A DNA stretch of 41,913 nucleotides from an uncultured Paracoccaceae bacterium (lineage in GTDB: Bacteria; Pseudomonadota; Alphaproteobacteria; Rhodobacterales; Rhodobacteraceae). The notes under the pieces were generated by a model. The model did no database searches. It was given only the letters and a program-made list of their open reading frames with translations, and was not told the origin of the DNA. The number at the start of each line of letters is the position of its first letter. Within the stretch, counting starts at the first letter, position 1. The stretch lies in the NCBI GenBank assembly GCA_947487205.1, contig CANKVU010000028.1, positions 1-41,913 on the forward strand, given 5' to 3'. The position numbers and the translations under genes were made by a program. Of this stretch, positions 7,792 through 16,484 are shown piece after piece.

Positions 7792-7945
7792 CGTGGTCTT
7801 CTGAGCCAGCAAACCGAAGTGGCCGGTCAGCTCCGGAAGCTCGTCATCCTAAAAGTGATTGCGATTGATCTCCCGGTAGATCGTCGAACGGTGCCGATCC
7901 AGGCGCGCGGCGATGATCAAAACAGACACCTTCGCTTTGGATCGA
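7792..7945 (-). mobile_element. Remnant of an IS30-family transposase
   Basis: Read on the minus strand, the stretch encodes KVSVLIIAARLDRHRSTIYREINRN then a stop, then DDELPELTGHFGLLAQKTTM. RHRSTIYREI is the helix-turn-helix typical of IS30-family transposases and DDELPEL-(T/N)G(Y/H)xG is the segment that follows in that family. The TAG (complement of 7849-7851) lies where an acidic or similar residue is expected, so the copy is dead. Neither the catalytic DDE part nor clear inverted ends are present. The edge at about 7790 is exactly where the racemase homology stops. Confidence 0.7.
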
Positions 7946-8036
7946 GGTGTGGTGGTAATTGCCTGTTGGAAAATAAAAATTTCGCCGTCCTCTGTAAGCT
8001 TATAGACCCTAATATGGTGTAATATAATAAATAGGA

Positions 8037-8924
8037 TTATCCGTTCATAAAACTCTGCCGCGCCGTTTGAACCTCGCTTTCGATGAACTCGGCCACGGCC
8101 TGGATGCGCCGCGCCACGCGCATGTTCTCATGCCAGGCCATCCAGTAGGCGCGGGTGACCCTGTGCTCCGGCAGGACCGGGACGAGGGCGGGATCGTCGG
8201 CGGCCATGAAGTCGTGCAGCACGCCGATGCCTGCGCCGGACTTGACGGCGGCGAGCTGGCCGATGGCGGTCGAGACCTCGATCCGGGCGCGCCAGTCGCC
8301 GCTGATCTCGCTGGCATAGGCGAAGTCCGCCGAGGGAACGAGGTCCTCGACATAACCCACGAGGTCGTGGGCCGCGAGATCCTCGACGGTACCCGGCTGG
8401 CCGCGCTCGGCGATGTAGTCGCGGGAGGCATAGCATCCAAGGGTGTAATCCGTCAGGCGGCGCACTCGCAGGCGCCCCCGGTCCGGTCGCCCCACCATAA
8501 CGGCGAGATCGGCCTCGCGCTGCGAGAGAGAGAAGCTGCGTGGCATCGGCACGAGTTGGACGTGCAGCTCGGGGTAGAGAGATGTCAGGCGGTGGAGGCG
8601 GGGCGCCAGGAAGGCGCTGCCGAACCCGTCCGGCGCGCCGATCCGGATGGTGCCCCGGACCTCGCCGCTCCGTCCCTGCAACCGACCGATGCCACCCAAG
8701 AGCTCCGCCTCGATCCGTTCGGCAGTTTCGAAGAAAGCTCTCCCGTCTTCGGTCAGCGCGCAGCCCTTGGTCGTGCGCTCAAGTAGGCGTACTCCGACCG
8801 CCTCCTCCAGCGCGGCCACGCGCCGGCTAAGGCGCGCCTGGCTGGTGCCCAGGCGCCGGGCGGCTCCGAGCATTTGCCCCTCCCGGGCCACCGCTAGGAA
8901 GAACTTTGCGTCATCCCAGTCCAT
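8037..8924 (-). CDS. LysR-family regulator divergent from mmsA
   Basis: A 295-residue LysR regulator. The N-terminal DNA-binding domain runs [44 protein letters not shown]; the effector domain begins near residue 90 ([15 protein letters not shown]). The form with MDWDD at the start and SEVQ near the end is close to the group that often sits beside mmsA-type aldehyde dehydrogenase genes. It faces away from mmsA across a 93-base gap holding an inverted repeat, so it probably regulates mmsA (inference). Length and motifs are normal. The 3' end is flanked by an AT-rich stretch (about 7960-8036) next to the IS30 remnant. Confidence 0.9.
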   Translation of the reverse strand: MDWDDAKFFLAVAREGQMLGAARRLGTSQARLSRRVAALEEAVGVRLLERTTKGCALTEDGRAFFETAERIEAELLGGIGRLQGRSGEVRGTIRIGAPDGFGSAFLAPRLHRLTSLYPELHVQLVPMPRSFSLSQREADLAVMVGRPDRGRLRVRRLTDYTLGCYASRDYIAERGQPGTVEDLAAHDLVGYVEDLVPSADFAYASEISGDWRARIEVSTAIGQLAAVKSGAGIGVLHDFMAADDPALVPVLPEHRVTRAYWMAWHENMRVARRIQAVAEFIESEVQTARQSFMNG

Positions 8925-8966
8925 GCACGTTTCCGTATAGCGGTTTGCCGTTTGCGTCTATTTATA

Positions 8967-8984
8967 TGCCAAAAGAAATCGGCA
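8967..8984. promoter_or_regulatory. Inverted repeat TGCC-N10-GGCA in the lysR-mmsA gap
   Basis: TGCC at 8967-8970 and GGCA at 8981-8984 form a small inverted repeat between the divergent lysR and mmsA genes; a further TTGCC half-site is at 8945-8949. It is a candidate binding site for the LysR protein. The arms are short, so chance cannot be excluded. Confidence 0.3.
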
Positions 8985-9017
8985 AGTAACGCCCCGGTAC
9001 AACGGAGGAGTTGCCAC

Positions 9018-10514
<1,497 letters not shown>

Positions 10515-10533
10515 GCGGCGGCCATGGAGATGG

Positions 10534-10564
10534 CAGCTCCGCCCGACCTCCCCGGGCGGGGCTG
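10534..10564 (+). terminator. Stem-loop after mmsA
   Basis: CAGCTCCGCCCG (10534-10545) pairs with CGGGCGGGGCTG (10553-10564), giving a 12-bp stem with one G-T pair and a 7-base loop, 20 bases after the mmsA stop. No T-run follows, so it may terminate weakly or protect the 3' end of the transcript. Confidence 0.5.
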
Positions 10565-10631
10565 CTCATTCCGGATCGACCCACGGCGGCGAGCATGCCC
10601 AGTCGCACCCAATCCATCCGAAAGGGCTGAC

Positions 10632-11377
10632 TTGGATCACCTCATTCCCCTGATCCTGATGGCCGTTGTGGTGGGCCTGTCGAAGGGGGGCTTGCATCGG
10701 CAGCGGCGCTGGCGGTTCCGTTCCTGGCGCTCTTCATGAACCCGGTACAGGCAGCCGCAATCCTGCTACCGGTCTTCTTAGTCACGGACTGGGCAGCGGT
10801 CTGGCTCTACCGCCGCGACTTCTCGGGGCGCAATCTGGCGATCCTGATCCCGGGCATGATCCTTGGAACTGGGCTCGCGACGCTGCTGACGCCGGTCTTG
10901 CCGGAATCGGGCCTGCTTCTGGCCACGGGCCTCATCGGAATGTGGTATGTCGGCCGAAGTTGGCTAGCGCGGGGGCGGGCAGAGGCGACGCCCGCGGCGG
11001 TAGCGCCTGGAATCTTCTGGGGCGTGCTCACCGGCATCGCGAGCTTCATCACCCATTCCGGCTCCCCTCCGGCCCAAGCCTACCTGATGCCGCAGAAGCT
11101 GCCGAAGTTGCGTTTTGCCGGTACGATCGCCATCACCTTTGCAGCTGGAAACGTCGCCAAGCTGCCCGGCTACTGGGCGCTCGGGACCCTCGAGGGTCTC
11201 AACTGGAGCTTGATCGCTGTTCTGGCGATGGCGGGAATGGCTGGCGCGGGGATCGGACGATGGATCACCGGCCGGCTGGCCCAGACGACCTATGTGCGGA
11301 TCATTGAAGCCCTGCTTCTCGGATTGTCGGTCCTGCTACTTGCGAAGGCGGGCGCGATAGTTTTTGCGGGCGGCTGA
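10632..11377 (+). pseudogene. TauE/SafE-family permease gene with a one-base frameshift
   Basis: The intact protein would be about 248 residues with around 8 transmembrane helices (sulfite exporter TauE/SafE family). The N-terminal part LDHLIPLILMAVVVGLSKGG is in one frame, starting at TTG 10632 after an AAAGGG site. The rest, LASAAALAVPFLALFMNPVQAAAILLPVF onward, is in another frame. The switch falls in the run of six G at 10685-10690; a seventh G would restore one continuous frame. From ATG 10736 a 213-residue remainder could still be made but would lack the first helix and the conserved KGG motif. The cause is either a real homopolymer deletion or a sequencing error. The substrate is unknown. 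Confidence 0.8.
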
Positions 11378-11392
11378 GCCGCCCGCTGAGGT

Positions 11393-12556
11393 TCAGGCGT
11401 AATCGACCCAGACACCGCCCCGATCGGCTGACCGCACGCAGTTCTGCACCCAGCGGACGCCTTCGACACCGGCTTGTATGCCCGGATAGATCAGATCGCA
11501 GTCCACGCCCCGGTCGCCGGCGTCCATTGCCACGGCGAACCGATCGTAGAGGTTGGCCCAGGCTTCAAACAGCCCCTCCGGGTGGCCCGCCCCAATGCGG
11601 TCGTCCTCCGTCGCCGCGGGGTGCAGATAGGGCATGCCGCGGTCTAGAATGCGGACGGGCTCCCCCTGGACCTCGACCCGGAGCTGGTTGGGGTGTTCGT
11701 CCCACCATTCGATGGAGGCTCTCGATCCCACGATCCGGATCTTCTGGCTGTGCGTGGCGCCTGCATTCACCGCGCTGGTCCAGCATTGTCCGAACGCGCC
11801 GCTCTCGTACTCCATGAGCGTCACCGCGTTGTCCTCGAGGGGCGCGCGGCTTTTCACGAAGCTCTGCCGGGCGCAAAGGAGCCGTCGGATCCTGAGGTCG
11901 GGACAGATCAGTTCGGAAATGTAGAGCGGATGGGTGGCGAGATCGCCCAGCACGTAAGAGGGGCCGGCAAAGGCCGGATCGACGCGCCACCTGATGGCCG
12001 GGTTCTCCTCCTCTACGGCCGCGGAGTGATAGCCGTGAGCGAATTGCAGGTTCACCAGCCGGATCTCCCCCATCTCTCCGGCGGCGACCATCGCCCGCGC
12101 CTGCAAGATCATCTGATGCCCGGAATACCCGTAGGTGACGCCGACCACGCGGTTCCGGTCCCGGGCGAGGTTGTGGAGTTCCTCCGCCTCGGCAACGGTG
12201 AAACAAAGCGGCTTTTCGCAGACCACGTGAAGGTCGTGCTCGAGCGCGGCCTTGGTGATCTCGTAATGGGTGTTGTTGGGCGTGGCGACCGAGACGGCGC
12301 GGATCCCGTCGGAGCGACCCGCTTCGGCGGCGAACATCGCGCGCCAATCCTCGTAGCATCTGTCCCTGTCGACGCCGAGCTTCTGGCCGAAATCCCGCCC
12401 GCGGCCGGGATCGAGGTCGAAGGCGCCCGCAACAAGGGCGAAATGCCGGTCGCGCAGCGCGGCGGCGCGGTGGATGTAGCCGATCTGGCTGCCTCGGCCG
12501 CCGCCGACCATGGCCCATGGGATAGGTCTGTCGACCTTTGGTTCTCCGTACAGCAT
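11393..12556 (-). CDS. Gfo/Idh/MocA-family NAD(P)-dependent dehydrogenase
   Basis: A 387-residue oxidoreductase with an N-terminal Rossmann domain (AMVGGGRGSQIGYIHRAA, the nucleotide-binding glycines) and the family motif CEKPL containing the catalytic lysine near residue 115. The GDLATHPLYIS segment supplies the histidine that, with the lysine, handles the substrate hydroxyl. The insertions and length are those of the longer branch that acts on inositols, sugar acids or similar polyols. It is cotranscribed with the TIM-barrel gene upstream (11-base gap; its GGGAGGA site overlaps the end of that gene) and faces away from a LacI gene. Oxidation of an inositol isomer or rare sugar is the likely role; the exact substrate cannot be read from sequence. 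Confidence 0.9.
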   Translation of the reverse strand: MLYGEPKVDRPIPWAMVGGGRGSQIGYIHRAAALRDRHFALVAGAFDLDPGRGRDFGQKLGVDRDRCYEDWRAMFAAEAGRSDGIRAVSVATPNNTHYEITKAALEHDLHVVCEKPLCFTVAEAEELHNLARDRNRVVGVTYGYSGHQMILQARAMVAAGEMGEIRLVNLQFAHGYHSAAVEEENPAIRWRVDPAFAGPSYVLGDLATHPLYISELICPDLRIRRLLCARQSFVKSRAPLEDNAVTLMEYESGAFGQCWTSAVNAGATHSQKIRIVGSRASIEWWDEHPNQLRVEVQGEPVRILDRGMPYLHPAATEDDRIGAGHPEGLFEAWANLYDRFAVAMDAGDRGVDCDLIYPGIQAGVEGVRWVQNCVRSADRGGVWVDYA

Positions 12557-12567
12557 GGGGTCCTCCC

Positions 12568-13491
12568 TCAGGTGAAGCCGATGGATTCGAGGTAGGCGCG
12601 GCTGGCGCGCACATCCTCGAGGCTGGTTGCCGCGTTACAGGGGTCTCGTTCCTGCTCGACCGTGACGAAGCCGGCGTAGCCACGCCGGTTCAGCAGGTCG
12701 CGGATCGCGGGATAATCGAGGCAGCCTTCGCCAATCCGGCACATGACGCCCTGGGCGCAGGCCTCGAAGAAGCGGATATGTTCGTCCATCACGCGGTCGT
12801 AGACGTGGCGATCGATATCCTTGAAATGGATGTAGTCGGTCCGTTCCCAGAGCCGGTCGAGCGTTGCGACCGGGTCGAGGCCGGCATACCAGAGATGCCC
12901 TGTATCAAGGCAGAGACCTGCCTCTTCCACCGGCAAGTCGTCGACGAGGCGGTCGATCTCGTCCTCGAACTCCAGGTAGCCCCCGGCATGGGGATGGATA
13001 ACGGCCCGCACGCCGTGGCGGGAAGCGATGTCGGCGATCTCGCGGATCGTATCGATCATCCCGTCCCAGTCCGCCTGGCCGAGCCGCGGGGCCCGGTCGG
13101 AATGCCCGGCGGCGAAGTCACGCTCGTCGTGACCCCAATCCATGACCGTGAGGTAAGGCGCGGGGTAGCGCTGCCCGCGCCCGTCCGGCACGGGCGGAAG
13201 CGTGGACAGGAAGGCACAGATCTCCCGGGCCTGGCGCAGCACCGCCTCCCGGTTCGCGGGCGAGACCAAGTCGTCGAAGATGGTGCCCGCGACGATGGAG
13301 AGATCCCGCTCGGCAAGTGCGGAGGCGCTGACCGAGCCCTCCAGCGGCATGTAGCCGTAGGGGCCGAGCTCCAACCCGCCGTAACCGGCGGTGCGGGTCT
13401 CGTCGAGGACGCGGCGCCAATCGGGAAGGTCGGGACTGGATATGTCGTCGACCCCCCAGCAGCAGGGGGCCGTGGTGATGGTCGCGTGCAT
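12568..13491 (-). CDS. Sugar phosphate isomerase/epimerase-type TIM barrel (IolE/IolI-like)
   Basis: A 307-residue AP-endonuclease-2-type TIM barrel. Metal-binding positions are visible as ...LELGP (early Glu), VIHPHAGGYLEFEDE, LCLDTGHLWYAG (Asp and His), IHFKDIDR (His and Asp) and VTVEQERD (Glu near the C-terminus). Family members are inosose dehydratases, ketose epimerases and inosose isomerases. The start MHATITTA at 13491 follows a GGAGGAGG site. The pairing with a Gfo/Idh/MocA dehydrogenase is the common dehydrogenase-isomerase pair for inositol or rare-sugar use. The LacI gene next door is the likely regulator. The specific reaction is not known. Confidence 0.88.
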   Translation of the reverse strand: MHATITTAPCCWGVDDISSPDLPDWRRVLDETRTAGYGGLELGPYGYMPLEGSVSASALAERDLSIVAGTIFDDLVSPANREAVLRQAREICAFLSTLPPVPDGRGQRYPAPYLTVMDWGHDERDFAAGHSDRAPRLGQADWDGMIDTIREIADIASRHGVRAVIHPHAGGYLEFEDEIDRLVDDLPVEEAGLCLDTGHLWYAGLDPVATLDRLWERTDYIHFKDIDRHVYDRVMDEHIRFFEACAQGVMCRIGEGCLDYPAIRDLLNRRGYAGFVTVEQERDPCNAATSLEDVRASRAYLESIGFT

Positions 13492-13555
13492 GGATCCTCC
13501 TCCGCGTCGTGGCCCATGCGTAGCGAATGGTGCCCGGCCGGCGGAACGGATATGA

Positions 13556-13571
13556 TGATGGGATCCCATCA
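13556..13571. promoter_or_regulatory. LacI-type operator candidate (perfect 16-bp palindrome)
   Basis: TGATGGGA followed directly by its reverse complement TCCCATCA forms a perfect 16-bp palindrome at 13556-13571. It is placed just before the ribosome site of lacI (AAAGGAGG) and 65 bases from the start of the divergent TIM-barrel gene. Size, symmetry and place fit autoregulation by the LacI protein and control of the divergent operon. Confidence 0.65.
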
Positions 13572-13582
13572 AAGGAGGCGAG

Positions 13583-14593
13583 ATGGCCTCGAAGCCGACC
13601 CTGATCGACCTGGCCCGCGCGGCGGGGATCTCCATCGCCACCGTGGACCGGGTGGTGAACCGGCGGGGCGGCGTCTCGGCCGAGCGGGAAGCGCGCGTGC
13701 TGGACGTGGCGCGGCGGATTGGGCTCGACCGGGCGATCCGGATCAGCCCGACGCGCACCCTGCGGGTGGCTGTCCTGATCCAGCCGCCCCGGAACCCGTT
13801 CCATGCCGCTCTCCGTAACGGGATCGCCGAGGCCGCACGGAGTCGGCGGGAGGCCAATGTCCAGTTCGCAGTCGAGCATATCGATCAGGGCGCGCCGCAA
13901 CGGATCGCGGACCAGGTGACGGCAGCCTCCCGGTCCGCGGACGCTTTGATCGTCTCCGTCCCGGACGACGCGGTGGTGGCAGAAGCACTGTCGGGGGCGC
14001 GGGACCGGGTGCCGGTGGTGGCGCTTGCTACGGATGTCGGTGAGGCCGCCCGGACGGTTTATGTGGGGACGGACGAGTACCGCTCCGGGCGCGCCGCGGG
14101 AGACCTCTTCGGGCGGCTCATGGGACCGGGTGGCGGAGACGTGGTCGCGGTGGTGGGGCTTTCCGGCCTGGCGGGGCAGCGCAAGCGCGTGGACGGGGTG
14201 CGTGCCGTCCTGGCGGAGCGCTACCCGGAGGTTCGGCTCGCCGCGGTCCTCGAATGCGGAGAGATCGCCGAACGCGCAGGCGACTTGGTCCATGCGCGGT
14301 TGAAGGCCGGAGACCCTCTGGACGCGCTCTACCTCGCCTCGACGGGGGCAGGCGCGGTGGTGGATGCGCTGCGCGCCGCCGGTCGGCTCGAGACGACCGT
14401 GGTGGTGGCGCATGAGTTGACGCCCGACCGCCGGGCCCTGCTCCGCGCCCGCGCGATCGACGCGGTGATCGACCAGAGGCCCGAACTGGGGGCCCGGCTC
14501 GCGGCCGAAGCGGCGCTTTCCCTGCTCGGGAGGCTAGAGGCGCCGGTGCCCCATGCCACTGAGATCGCGATCCACATGGCGGAGAACGCGTGA
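13583..14593 (+). CDS. LacI-family transcriptional repressor
   Basis: A 336-residue regulator. Residues 5-50 form the LacI helix-turn-helix and hinge (TLIDLARAAGISIATVDRVVNRRGGVS), followed by a periplasmic-binding-protein-like ligand domain (LRVAVLIQPPRNPFHAALRNGIAEAA..., then VYVGTDEYRSGRAAGDLFGRLM). Such proteins bind a sugar or polyol as inducer. It starts with ATG after AAAGGAGG, immediately beside the 16-bp palindrome, and is divergent from the dehydrogenase/isomerase pair, which is therefore the probable target. The length is normal with no visible defects. The stop lies only about 70 bases before rpiR, but rpiR has its own promoter candidate. Confidence 0.92.
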   Translation: MASKPTLIDLARAAGISIATVDRVVNRRGGVSAEREARVLDVARRIGLDRAIRISPTRTLRVAVLIQPPRNPFHAALRNGIAEAARSRREANVQFAVEHIDQGAPQRIADQVTAASRSADALIVSVPDDAVVAEALSGARDRVPVVALATDVGEAARTVYVGTDEYRSGRAAGDLFGRLMGPGGGDVVAVVGLSGLAGQRKRVDGVRAVLAERYPEVRLAAVLECGEIAERAGDLVHARLKAGDPLDALYLASTGAGAVVDALRAAGRLETTVVVAHELTPDRRALLRARAIDAVIDQRPELGARLAAEAALSLLGRLEAPVPHATEIAIHMAENA

Positions 14594-14600
14594 CGCTCCG

Positions 14601-14630
14601 TTGACCTCAAAATGGAAAAGATGTTCTATT
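14601..14630 (+). promoter_or_regulatory. Sigma70-type promoter candidate for rpiR
   Basis: TTGACC at 14601-14606 (five of six to the -35 consensus) and TCTATT at 14625-14630 (four of six to -10) are 18 bases apart and upstream of the rpiR ATG at 14663. The candidate RpiR operator lies between and over the -10, an arrangement that fits autorepression. Confidence 0.45.
14613..14628. promoter_or_regulatory. Candidate RpiR operator 1 (GGAA-N6-TTCT)
   Basis: TGGAAAAGATGTTCTA at 14613-14628 is an imperfect inverted repeat of the form GGAA-N6-TTCC with one mismatch. A second closely similar copy follows rpiR at 15491. Palindromes of the GGAA-N6-TTCC kind are, to my knowledge, the type reported for RpiR-class IolR in rhizobia. 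The site overlaps the -10 of the rpiR promoter candidate. Confidence 0.5.
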
Positions 14631-14662
14631 AGGGCTTGATCGCGGCTGCGAAGGAACCCCCC

Positions 14663-15493
14663 ATGACGAATGTGGCATTCGATGGCGGAGAGCACGCTCC
14701 GTCGAGCGTCGAGGATGTCCGTCAGGCCATTCATGCGGAATTCGGCAGCTTGCCCAAACGGCTGCGCCAATGCGCCCGGTTTGTTCTGGATAATCCGCAG
14801 AGGATCGCGGTCTCGAGCGTGGCGGAACTGGCCGCCGCGGCGGAGGTGCAGCCCTCGGCCTTCGTGCGGTTCTGTAAGCAGATCGGGTTTTCCGGCTTTT
14901 CCGACTTCCAGCGGGTCTACAAGGAGGATTACGCCGGGGGGTGGCCGGACTACGAGGATCGCCTGGAGCGGTTTCGGGACATCGAGACGCAAACCAGCTC
15001 CATTCTCTTCGATTTCGCGGGCGCGGGGCGGAATTCGATCAATGGTCTTCTCGAACAGATCGACTACGAGGCGCTGGACCGTGCGGTGGGTCTTCTGAGT
15101 CGGGCCAATGTCATCCATATCGGGGCCCTGCGGCGGACGTTCCCGATCGCGACCTATCTGTTCTATACCTTCGACAAGATGCAGATCCCCGTGAACCTGC
15201 ACGGGATGACCGGCGGGATCGTCAATGCCGGCAGTCTCCATCGCGGCGATGCCCTTCTCGCCATCTCCTATGCCCCGTATTCTCCGGAGACGATCGATCT
15301 CACGAAAGAAGCCCGTATTCAGGGTGTTAGCGTGGTCGCGGTGACCGACGATCCCTCATCCCCGCTGGCACGCTACGCCGACGAAACCCTGATTGTCCGG
15401 GAGATCGACGTGGGATCCTTCCGGACGCTGACCGCGAGCCTGGTTCTCTCGACGAGCTTGGCGGTCGGAGTGGGCGCAGCGCGGGGTAAGTGA
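14663..15493 (+). CDS. RpiR/MurR-family regulator, probable repressor of inositol catabolism (IolR-like)
   Basis: A 276-residue regulator with an N-terminal RpiR helix-turn-helix (LPKRLRQCARFVLDNPQRIAVSSVAELAAAAEVQPSAFVRFCKQIGFSGFSDFQRV) and a C-terminal SIS sugar-phosphate-binding domain (VIHIGALRRTFPIATYLFY...DALLAISYAPYSPETIDLTKEA). In alphaproteobacteria, regulators of this type placed in front of iol genes repress them and are released by a pathway intermediate. It is the first gene of the inositol locus in the same direction as all iol genes. Similar candidate operators lie on both sides of it, suggesting that it controls itself and the iol operon. ATG 14663 was chosen for its AAGGAA site and the fit of the family start. 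Confidence 0.88.
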   Translation: MTNVAFDGGEHAPSSVEDVRQAIHAEFGSLPKRLRQCARFVLDNPQRIAVSSVAELAAAAEVQPSAFVRFCKQIGFSGFSDFQRVYKEDYAGGWPDYEDRLERFRDIETQTSSILFDFAGAGRNSINGLLEQIDYEALDRAVGLLSRANVIHIGALRRTFPIATYLFYTFDKMQIPVNLHGMTGGIVNAGSLHRGDALLAISYAPYSPETIDLTKEARIQGVSVVAVTDDPSSPLARYADETLIVREIDVGSFRTLTASLVLSTSLAVGVGAARGK

Positions 15494-15506
15494 AAAAATT
15501 GTTCCA
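15491..15506. promoter_or_regulatory. Candidate RpiR operator 2 (GAAA-N6-TTCC) before the iol operon
   Basis: TGAAAAAATTGTTCCA at 15491-15506 overlaps the rpiR stop codon and lies just upstream of a promoter candidate for the iol operon. It matches operator 1 at 12 of 16 positions and keeps the GAA...TTC symmetry with a 6-base spacer. Confidence 0.5.
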
Positions 15507-15513
15507 AAAAAGA

Positions 15514-15542
15514 TTGCAAATCGGTTAACTATGGAATATACG
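15514..15542 (+). promoter_or_regulatory. Promoter candidate for the iol operon
   Basis: TTGCAA at 15514-15519 and TATACG at 15537-15542 are 17 bases apart, each four of six to the sigma70 consensus, in a locally AT-rich stretch 56 bases before the first iol gene. Operator 2 lies immediately upstream of the -35. Confidence 0.4.
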
Positions 15543-15597
15543 GTTGATTGAAGGCCTCGAGGAAGAGGCCAGACGAACTGATTTCCAGGGGGGACAG

Positions 15598-16404
15598 ATG
15601 CTGCCGATCGCGCTCAACCACATGACGGCGCCGCGGCTGCGCTACGACGAGCTCTTCGCGCTTGCGAGGTCGCTCGGCTGCATCGGCGTCGAGCTGCGCA
15701 ATGACCTCTCCCAGCCGCTCTTCAACGGGGACGATGCCGGGAAAGTCCGGGAAGCGGCCACTGACCACGGCCTCCGGATCGTCGGTGTCTCCCAGATCTA
15801 TCCGTTCCAGGACTGGTCGGACGAAACCGAGCGCAACATCCGCACACTCATCGACCAGGCCGTTGCCTGCGGCGGGGAAAGCATCTCCCTCATTCCGCGC
15901 AACGACGGGCGGACCGAACCCGACGAGGGACGTCTCGCCGATTTGAAGAGCGCGGTGGAGAAGGTTCTGCCCATGGCGGAGACCGCGGGCATCGTCGCGC
16001 TTGTCGAACCGCTGGGCTTCCTCGCGTCTTCGCTGCGTCGCAAGGACGAGGCGGTCCGCCTGATCGAGGAGATCGGTGCCACCGGACGGATCAAGCTGGT
16101 GCATGACACGTTCCACCATACCCTGGCAGGCGGGGGCCCGTACTTCGTCGAGCATACGGGGATCGTCCACGTCTCCGGGATCGTCGATCCCGCACCCTCC
16201 GTGGACGAGATGCGCGACGACCACCGGGTCCTGGTCGACGACGACGACCGCCTGGAGAATATCCCGCAGCTGAAGGAGCTTCTTGCCCAAGGCTATGACG
16301 GGGCGATCTCGATCGAGGCCTTCTCGCCCGAGATCCATGCGCTTGACGATCCAGAGCCCGCCTTGCGGAAGACCATCGACTTCATGAACGCGCGGCTCGC
16401 GTAA
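15598..16404 (+). CDS. iolI: IolI-like inosose isomerase (sugar phosphate isomerase/epimerase TIM barrel)
   Basis: A 268-residue TIM barrel. The order of its metal-site motifs matches IolI: VALVEPLGF (Glu), LVHDTFHHTLAG (Asp, His), IVHVSGIVDP...DDHRVLV (His and the acidic loop), and ISIEAFSPEIHALDDPEPALRKT near the C-terminus, like the SVELFRPEY segment of IolI. IolI interconverts 2-keto-myo-inositol and 1-keto-D-chiro-inositol and so feeds D-chiro-inositol into the pathway. ATG 15598 has a GGGGGAC site; the in-frame codons back to 15544 fall in the promoter region. It is the first gene after rpiR. The family call is firm, the exact isomerase role likely. Confidence 0.78.
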   Translation: MLPIALNHMTAPRLRYDELFALARSLGCIGVELRNDLSQPLFNGDDAGKVREAATDHGLRIVGVSQIYPFQDWSDETERNIRTLIDQAVACGGESISLIPRNDGRTEPDEGRLADLKSAVEKVLPMAETAGIVALVEPLGFLASSLRRKDEAVRLIEEIGATGRIKLVHDTFHHTLAGGGPYFVEHTGIVHVSGIVDPAPSVDEMRDDHRVLVDDDDRLENIPQLKELLAQGYDGAISIEAFSPEIHALDDPEPALRKTIDFMNARLA

Positions 16405-16410
16405 GTTCTG

Positions 16411-16434
16411 TCCGCCGTCCCCAGGGGCGGCGGA
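16411..16434. repeat. Intercistronic GC-rich stem-loop (iolI/binding protein)
   Basis: TCCGCCG at 16411-16417 pairs with CGGCGGA at 16428-16434 and the inner CCCC can pair with GGGG, so the 80-base gap before the binding-protein gene can fold into a strong hairpin. It may mark an mRNA processing point or shield downstream mRNA. No T-run follows. Confidence 0.45.
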
Positions 16435-16484
16435 GGAAAGGCCGGATGTCCGGCAAGACATTCGTGGTTCAAGGGAGGAAACCG

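Noticed and set aside
15544-15597. Upstream in-frame extension of the iolI-like gene
   Set aside because: It overlaps the promoter candidate and lacks a ribosome site; ATG 15598 with a GGGGGAC site fits the family start.
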